Notes under the pieces: model-generated
What the model saw: the letters and a program-made list of their open reading frames with translations, nothing else
Databases searched by the model: none
Told to the model about the DNA's origin: nothing
Translations under genes and position numbers: made by a program
Assembly (NCBI GenBank): GCA_902826605.1
Contig: CADEFM010000019.1
Location: 1 to 61,454, forward strand
Length of the DNA stretch: 61,454 bases
Source of the DNA: an uncultured Acidobacteriota bacterium
GTDB lineage: Bacteria; Acidobacteriota; Terriglobia; Bryobacterales; Bryobacteraceae
Direction: 5' to 3'
Shown: in pieces, positions 56,523 to 61,454 of the stretch
Numbering within the stretch: the first letter of the stretch is position 1
How the letters are laid out: the number at the start of each line of letters is the position of its first letter

Positions 56523-57320
56523 CTATTTCCTGTCTCGCCGCCACGCCCGCGCCATGGTGCGCATCTGGTCCAACCCTGTGGCAGCCTCCTCCTCACGGAT
56601 GGTGGAGCCGGTCAGGGCCAGAAACGCTTGCTCCAACGTTTCTGAACTCGTCTGCCGCTTCAGCTCGTCCGGCGTGCCCTGGGCGACGATTTTGCCGTGA
56701 TCGATAATCGCGATGCGGTGCGCGACCCTCTCGGCTTCTTCCATGTAATGAGTCGTAAGGAAAACGGTCACGCGGTTCTCTTCATTCAGTAACTTGACGT
56801 GCGTCCACAATTGGTTGCGAGTCTGCGGGTCCAGCCCTAGCGTCGGCTCATCCAGAAAAATGATTTTGGGCGTGTGTAACAGGCTGCGCGCGATCTCCAG
56901 ACGTCTCCGCATGCCGCCGGAAAAGTGTTTGACCTGGTCCTTACGGCGATCCCACAATTCGAACATCTTCAGCAGCCGCTCGATGTTTTCCCGCCGGGGT
57001 TTCCGTGGCACGTTATAAAGAGCGCCATGGAAATCCATGTTTTCCCAGGCAGTCAGTTCGTCATCCGTGCTGGGGTCTTGGAAAACAATGCCGAAACGTT
57101 TGCGGGTCTCAGTCTGTTGGGTAACGGGATTCAAGCCATCCAAACGCACGGTCCCGCTGGTGGGCGTCAGCAGCGTGGTCAGCATTTTGATGGTGGTGGT
57201 TTTGCCTGCGCCGTTAGGACCCAGAAAAGCGAAGATCTCGCCTTCCTTCACTTCGAAAGTTATGCCCTTGACCGCTTCAAAGTCGCCGAATTTCTTAACC
57301 AGGTCGTATGCGCCGATCAT
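56523..57320 (-). CDS. ABC transporter ATP-binding protein (DrrA-like)
   Basis: The protein has 265 residues. Walker A is GPNGAGKTTTIKM, the signature is HFSGGMRRRLEIA, and Walker B is IIFLDEPTLGLDP, followed by the switch His in TTHYMEEAE. It is the partner of the permease 11 bases downstream. DrrAB-like pairs export drugs, lipids or polysaccharides; nothing here singles out one substrate. Confidence 0.92.
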   Translation of the reverse strand: MIGAYDLVKKFGDFEAVKGITFEVKEGEIFAFLGPNGAGKTTTIKMLTTLLTPTSGTVRLDGLNPVTQQTETRKRFGIVFQDPSTDDELTAWENMDFHGALYNVPRKPRRENIERLLKMFELWDRRKDQVKHFSGGMRRRLEIARSLLHTPKIIFLDEPTLGLDPQTRNQLWTHVKLLNEENRVTVFLTTHYMEEAERVAHRIAIIDHGKIVAQGTPDELKRQTSSETLEQAFLALTGSTIREEEAATGLDQMRTMARAWRRDRK

Positions 57321-57399
57321 GAGACCGAAGGTGGAGCCAACCCGTCCAGTTTAGACCACTGCGTCCGTAACCCGCCCGCCAAAACCTGCCGGTTCGGGC

Positions 57400-58815
57400 T
57401 CACTCGCGGGGAATCAACCGGATCATCGCCAGGTTCACGCTCAGCACGCGCGGATCTCCAGGCGCAGACCAAGTCGGTCCCGCGCTGAGTTGGACGTGAT
57501 ACTCGCGCGCGTCTGGAACGTCTGCTTCCAGCACGAACATTCCCGGGCGATCCTGTGTGAATTGTCCGGCCTCCAATCCATTCACGCGCAGCACCATATG
57601 AACCGGCAAATTTTGTTCTCCGGCGAAACCTCGGATGCGCACTCGCTGCGGACCAGGCCTCACCCGTGTCAGCTTCAACTCCGCCGAAGCGCCAATCCAG
57701 CGAAACTTGTTCCCGTAACTTCCCTCCAGCTTATTCCAGGCGCCCAGTAAGTGATGCTCGTGATTCGGTTGCGTGAAGTCCGCGATGTCCTCGCGATCCC
57801 CCGGATAAAGTTCCGCCTTCTCCGATGAACTTAGGAGATTATATACCCCGTCTTCGAGCGGAGCTTGATAGGAACATTGCATGCACCGGAGCGTGCCCGC
57901 GGAGTCGCGTTCGAAGACTCCCTGGCAATCAGGACATCGCAGGTACGTTTCGATGGGCTCAAAACGAGCCGGTTCGGACTCGCCCGCTTTCTTGCAGATC
58001 GCCGTCAATGTGCCGCCCAGCAATCGCGCAGCGCGCCACACGGAGCGGTACGGGTCCAGCCGGATCGCGGCCTTCTTGACCACGCGCTCCCCCCAGCCGC
58101 GCTCCGGAACGAACAGTTCATACCGATGTTCGGCGAAGTGTTTCTGAATCAGCTCATGCCAATCCTTCAAACCCATGCTGTGGTTTTGCCGGATGCCAAA
58201 GCTCTCCTCCTGATGCGCGCCAATCACATCGCGAACCAGGTACCCCAGCAGGCCCCGATCGTGCAGTTCGCGCTCCCACGGCTTCATGGTTTCGTAGTAG
58301 GGGCAGCGGTACAACCGCAACGAAAGCTTGCGTAGCAGAGGTTCTTCACCGAACAGAAAGATGCCGCCCGGCGCGAGGACGCGCTTCACTTCCACCAGCA
58401 CACTCTCGATATTCATGAATTGCGAGAGCGTCTGGTACGCCATGACGAAGCGCAAGGATTCGTCGCGAAACGGCAGATGCACCGCGTCGCCGCCGACCCG
58501 TACGGGAGCCAGCGGATAATTCCACGCCTCTTGCAGCGCCATGCCCCAGCGCAGCGCGTCGGCGGAAAGATCCAGAGCGAACCCCCGCGCGCCAAATTCA
58601 TTCGCGAGCAAGTAGCTGGTGTGGCCTGCGTTGGCCCCAATTTCGAGAAACGGCGTCAGAGGACCGATAAAATCGCGGTGCTTGGTGATAATCCCGCCGC
58701 GACGTTCGTTCTCCTCTGCGTATATGCGCAGGTTGCGCTCGGGTTCACCTAGCGAGGCAAAGTTATGAAACTCCACCTCCGCCCGTTTCACGGAAAGTGT
58801 CTGCGGTTCCGTCAT
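57400..58815 (-). CDS. SAM methyltransferase with zinc ribbon and C-terminal beta domain
   Basis: The protein has 471 residues in three parts. Residues 1-245 form a class I methyltransferase, with LEIGANAGHTSYLL as the SAM loop and LPFRDESLRFVM as motif II. Residues 290-325 hold a two-pair Cys zinc ribbon (CPDCQGVF and CMQCSYQ), similar to the Trm112 type. Residues 365-471 are beta-rich (RVRIRGFAGEQNLPVHMVLRVNG and YHVQLSAGPTWSAP), resembling a sugar-binding jelly-roll. The substrate is unknown; a glycan or lipid-linked sugar fits the neighbourhood. Confidence 0.82.
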   Translation of the reverse strand: MTEPQTLSVKRAEVEFHNFASLGEPERNLRIYAEENERRGGIITKHRDFIGPLTPFLEIGANAGHTSYLLANEFGARGFALDLSADALRWGMALQEAWNYPLAPVRVGGDAVHLPFRDESLRFVMAYQTLSQFMNIESVLVEVKRVLAPGGIFLFGEEPLLRKLSLRLYRCPYYETMKPWERELHDRGLLGYLVRDVIGAHQEESFGIRQNHSMGLKDWHELIQKHFAEHRYELFVPERGWGERVVKKAAIRLDPYRSVWRAARLLGGTLTAICKKAGESEPARFEPIETYLRCPDCQGVFERDSAGTLRCMQCSYQAPLEDGVYNLLSSSEKAELYPGDREDIADFTQPNHEHHLLGAWNKLEGSYGNKFRWIGASAELKLTRVRPGPQRVRIRGFAGEQNLPVHMVLRVNGLEAGQFTQDRPGMFVLEADVPDAREYHVQLSAGPTWSAPGDPRVLSVNLAMIRLIPRE

Positions 58816-59042
58816 TCCCTTGAGGGATTAGGATAGCGCACCTATCCCCTTCTGGATCGAATTCGCGATCTATTTGGCTTCTGAGATCAGTCGTCTCTGC
58901 AAAGGCGACGAATTTCAAGACAATTCAGGGTATATGAGCACTCTTGAACAGTTTAATCAACGGCAGATGTCTTACTGTAGACGCAGTAAGCGATTTACCT
59001 TAGGGAAATGCTTGCCTACTACGAGACCGGAGGAGATTACTT
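58816..59042. other. Divergent intergenic region with two palindromes
   Basis: No gene is supported. Two palindromes lie close together, at 58971-58990 and 58993-59009, followed by a strong ribosome site (ggaggag) for the ice-binding-like gene. I see no clear -35/-10 pair. Confidence 0.55.
58971..58990. promoter_or_regulatory. Perfect 7+7 palindrome upstream of the ice-binding-like gene
   Basis: Cttactg and cagtaag are separated by six bases (tagacg), 53 bases before the start codon. An imperfect palindrome, atttaccttagggaaat, follows two bases later (58993-59009). The pair could be an operator or a structured 5' leader. No T run follows, so it is not a terminator. Confidence 0.4.
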
Positions 59043-59837
59043 ATGAAACGCTACGTCCTATTGCTTTTACCGCTGCTCATACCCAGCGCCCGCGCCGACC
59101 TATTGGGAACCGCAGGCAGCTTCGCGGTGCTGGCTGGCTCAACCGTGACCAATACAGGCTCGAGCACCATCAGCGGGAATGTGGGGGTATCACCCGGCAC
59201 CGCAATCGTTGGCTTCCCGCCTGGAATCGTAGTGGGAGGAACCATACACAGTGCCGATGCCGTGGCTCTGCAAGCCCAGAGTGATGTCAACACCGCTTAC
59301 AACACCCTGGCTGGATTGCCAACAGATGCGAACCTGACCGGCCAAGACCTGGGCGGACAACTGCTGCTGCCGGGCGTCTACACTTACGATTCCTCAGCAC
59401 AACTGACTGGCACGCTCACACTGGACGCGCAGGGCAACGACAATGCCTTGTGGATTTTCCAGATTGGGACCGCGTTGACCACTGCGAGTAGCTCCGTGGT
59501 TCAAATGATTAACGGCGGACTCGGCGCCGGGATTTTTTGGCAAATCGGAAGCTCCGCGACCCTCGGCACCAGTACAACGTTCTTGGGGAATATTTTGGCG
59601 GACCAGAGCATTACGCTGAATACCAGTGCAACTATCCACTGCGGCAGCGCTTTGGCCCAAGTGGGGGCAGTGACCTTGGATACCAATGTCATCTCAACCG
59701 GGTGCAACACGTATGATGCTACTGCCGCTGTCATTCCGGAACCAAGCTCGGTACTGCTCTTGCTCACATCCGGCATCGCCGGGTTGGTGGTGCACAGACG
59801 GCGGGCGTCGAGGTCGAAGGCGGCACAGTTAGGCTAG
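59043..59837 (+). CDS. Ice-binding-like (DUF3494) protein with PEP-CTERM sorting signal
   Basis: The protein has 264 residues. A signal peptide (MKRYVLLLLPLLIPSARA) precedes a DUF3494-type beta-solenoid, with FAVLAGSTVTNTGSSTISGN, GVYTYDSSAQLTGTLTLD and LWIFQIGTALTTA. The C-terminus is a PEP-CTERM signal: IPEPSSVLLLLTSGIAG, then a basic end (HRRRASR). It should be exported and processed by an exosortase. DUF3494 proteins bind ice in some organisms and act as adhesins in others; the sequence does not tell which. The ribosome site is ggaggag, eight bases before ATG. Confidence 0.92.
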   Translation: MKRYVLLLLPLLIPSARADLLGTAGSFAVLAGSTVTNTGSSTISGNVGVSPGTAIVGFPPGIVVGGTIHSADAVALQAQSDVNTAYNTLAGLPTDANLTGQDLGGQLLLPGVYTYDSSAQLTGTLTLDAQGNDNALWIFQIGTALTTASSSVVQMINGGLGAGIFWQIGSSATLGTSTTFLGNILADQSITLNTSATIHCGSALAQVGAVTLDTNVISTGCNTYDATAAVIPEPSSVLLLLTSGIAGLVVHRRRASRSKAAQLG

Positions 59838-59847
59838 GCGGTCAGGA

Positions 59848-59870
59848 CCCCCATCGCTCAATGTTGGGGG
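59848..59870 (+). terminator. Weak hairpin after the ice-binding-like gene
   Basis: Ccccca (59848-59853) pairs with tggggg (59865-59870) around an 11-base loop and is followed by ctttggcctggttt. The T run is poor, so it may only attenuate transcription into the TPR gene. Confidence 0.3.
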
Positions 59871-59905
59871 CTTTGGCCTGGTTTCGCGGGCAGCAGGAGA
59901 CGGCG

Positions 59906-61454
59906 ATGCGGCGAATGAATCTTACCTTACACGGCGTACTGATCATGGTTGCGCTGGCGTCCATTGCAGGCGGATGCTCCAGCCCGCAAGAACGGCACGA
60001 CCGTTTCTTGGCTGACGGTAAGCAGAAGCTCGAGAAGCAGGATTACGCCAGAGCGGCACTCCAGTTCCGCAACGCCATGCAGCTCAAGCCGAACGATCCC
60101 GAGACCCACTATCAATTGGGCCTCGCAAACCTGGGGTTGCACAATGTGAGCGCTGCGTTCGTGCTGTTTCGCCAGGCCAACCAACTCAACCCCGCGCACA
60201 TCGGCGCCCAATTGAAGCTCGCGGAGATCCTGTCCGCTACCGACAGTCGCGAGCTCCTCGAGGATTCAGAAAAGAGAGTCAAGTCGGTATTGTCATTGGT
60301 TCCCGACAATACCGATGCGTTGAGTATTCTGGCGGTGGCTGAGTTCAAGCTTGGACATGCGGACAAGGCGGAGGAATCTCTTCGCGAAGCCCTGCGCAAG
60401 GCTCCCGCGCAAATTCAGTTTCACGCGAAACTGGCAGGGCTGGCGCTGGCGCGCGGGGACCGGGACGGCGCGGAGAAGCTCTTGAAACAGGCAACGGAAA
60501 CCGCTCCTAAAACCGCGGAGAGCTGGCTTTCGCTAGGGCGTTTCTATGTGGTCACGAAACGGATGCCGGATGCGGAAGCTCAGTTCCGAAAGGCTGTGGA
60601 AGTAGATCCACGGAGCGGCGCCGCCCTCCTCGATCTGGGGAGATCTCAGCATGAAAGCGGCAAGATGGACGAGGCGGAGAAGTCGTTCCGCCTAGCGGCC
60701 GGCTTGGCGGACAAGCAGTACCAGCCGATCCATGCCATCTTCCTGTGGCAGGGCGGCCGTAAAGAGGCCGCCGTTCGTGAATTCGCGGAACTGGCTAAGA
60801 AGGATCCAACCGATCGCGCTGCGCGCACCCGCCTGGTGGCCGTCTATCTCGCTTCGCGGCAAGAATCCGAGGCCCTGCGAGTTCTGGCGGGAGCGCTGAA
60901 GGAGAATCCGAACGATGCCGATGCCCTTCTCCAACGCGGTGAAATCTACTTGAGCAAGCAGGCCATCACCGAGGCGCAGGCCGATCTCATGAACGTGATC
61001 CACTACCGCCCCGAGGATGCCCCCGCCCACTACTTGATATCCCGGGTCCACCAGGCCCGTAACGAACACTATTTGCGCAGGCAGGAACTGACCGAAGCGT
61101 TGCGGCTGGACCCATCCTTACTGGCGGTTCGCATAGAACTGGCGGATACCTTCATTGGGGCGCCCAAGTCAGCTCTGGATCTAATAGACGCAGCGCCGGC
61201 GCGCCAGCGACGCTTGCTCCCCGCAATCGTGATGCGTAACTGGGCGCTGTTGGCGTCCGGAGATCTTGTCGCGGCCCGCAAGGGGATCGACGAAGGTTTG
61301 GCTATCGCGAGAGCATCTGAGTTGCTGCTGCAGGACGGTGTCTTGAAACTGAATCAGCAGCACATCAAAACCGGCCGCTTGGCGCTCGAGGAGGTTCTGA
61401 GCAAAGAGCCGGACAATCTGCGGGCGTTACGCATGCTGGCGCGTTCCTATTTTT
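59906..61454 (+). CDS. TPR-repeat lipoprotein, truncated by the window end
   Basis: 516 codons are visible, with no stop before the edge. The signal peptide ends with a lipobox (SIAGGCSS), so it is a lipoprotein. Many TPRs follow from about residue 30, for example ARAALQFRNAMQLKPNDPETHY, KAEESLREALRKAP and DAEAQFRKAVEVDPRSG. The start is ATG with aggag seven bases upstream. Large TPR lipoproteins of this sort (PrsT-like) accompany PEP-CTERM/exosortase and EPS genes, and here it follows a PEP-CTERM protein. The type cannot be settled without the missing C-terminus. Confidence 0.88.
   Translation, partial: MRRMNLTLHGVLIMVALASIAGGCSSPQERHDRFLADGKQKLEKQDYARAALQFRNAMQLKPNDPETHYQLGLANLGLHNVSAAFVLFRQANQLNPAHIGAQLKLAEILSATDSRELLEDSEKRVKSVLSLVPDNTDALSILAVAEFKLGHADKAEESLREALRKAPAQIQFHAKLAGLALARGDRDGAEKLLKQATETAPKTAESWLSLGRFYVVTKRMPDAEAQFRKAVEVDPRSGAALLDLGRSQHESGKMDEAEKSFRLAAGLADKQYQPIHAIFLWQGGRKEAAVREFAELAKKDPTDRAARTRLVAVYLASRQESEALRVLAGALKENPNDADALLQRGEIYLSKQAITEAQADLMNVIHYRPEDAPAHYLISRVHQARNEHYLRRQELTEALRLDPSLLAVRIELADTFIGAPKSALDLIDAAPARQRRLLPAIVMRNWALLASGDLVAARKGIDEGLAIARASELLLQDGVLKLNQQHIKTGRLALEEVLSKEPDNLRALRMLARSYF

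Noticed and set aside
58413..58640. Alternative minus-strand frame inside the methyltransferase
   Set aside because: It overlaps the SAM-binding part in another frame and has no independent support.

Overview
This 61.4 kb window looks like a chromosomal segment of a soil-type Acidobacteriota bacterium, most likely of the Bryobacterales / Candidatus Solibacter kind. That placement is inferred from gene content, not from a marker tree: a paired DUF1592/DUF1587-type cytochrome and DUF1552 protein, a DUF507 protein, a DUF1385 protein, a tannase/feruloyl esterase, a PEP-CTERM protein with an ice-binding-like fold, and GC-rich coding with long antisense shadow ORFs. I saw no rRNA, tRNA or CRISPR array.

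Layout. (1) 1-9.6 kb is an accessory block. It holds an apparently intact IS481-family insertion sequence, a decayed tyrosine-recombinase fragment and other unrecognisable DNA, then a compact RND efflux operon (outer-membrane lipoprotein, adaptor, permease) followed by a tandem universal stress protein. (2) 9.9-11.3 kb holds an MFS transporter. (3) 11.5-23.7 kb is an eight-gene, almost gapless chemosensory operon: hybrid kinase, CheW, CheR-TPR, CheW, CHASE3-type MCP, CheA-REC, CheB and a REC-REC-histidine kinase. From CheW to CheB the parts list matches the Wsp surface-sensing system, but the terminal GGDEF output (WspR) is replaced by a histidine kinase with two receiver domains, and a seven-module phosphorelay kinase is added in front. 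A convergent REC-ParA (CpaE-like) gene follows. (4) 25-34 kb carries catabolic and secreted proteins: DUF1592 and DUF1552 proteins, two exported metallo-beta-lactamase-fold hydrolases, a FAS1-like hot-dog dehydratase and a tannase. (5) 34-45 kb is housekeeping: DUF507, asnS, a sugar isomerase-like protein, gamma-glutamyltransferase, the amt-PII nitrogen pair with a strong terminator, and purQ-purL-purF. (6) 45-58.8 kb is mainly a long minus-strand series: VWA protein and BchI-like ATPase, HAD phosphatase, polyprenyl-phosphate-type glycosyltransferase, dinB, prmC, prfA, DUF1385, a ROK kinase, an ABC-2 exporter and a three-part methyltransferase. (7) 59-61.4 kb contains a PEP-CTERM ice-binding-like protein and the start of a TPR lipoprotein that runs off the window, suggesting that an exosortase/EPS locus may lie beyond the end.

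How the parts fit. The chemosensory operon is self-contained (receptor, couplers, adaptation enzymes, kinase) and should feed phosphate either to its own REC-REC-kinase or onward through the HPt of the first gene, so the final output regulator is probably encoded elsewhere. Translation in this operon is tightly coupled: seven junctions overlap or nearly abut, four of them using GTG or TTG starts. The strongest lead for something undescribed is this kinase-output Wsp-like array. Secondary leads are the HAD gene without a normal start codon, the methyltransferase/zinc-ribbon/beta-domain chimera, and the pair of palindromes upstream of the ice-binding-like gene.
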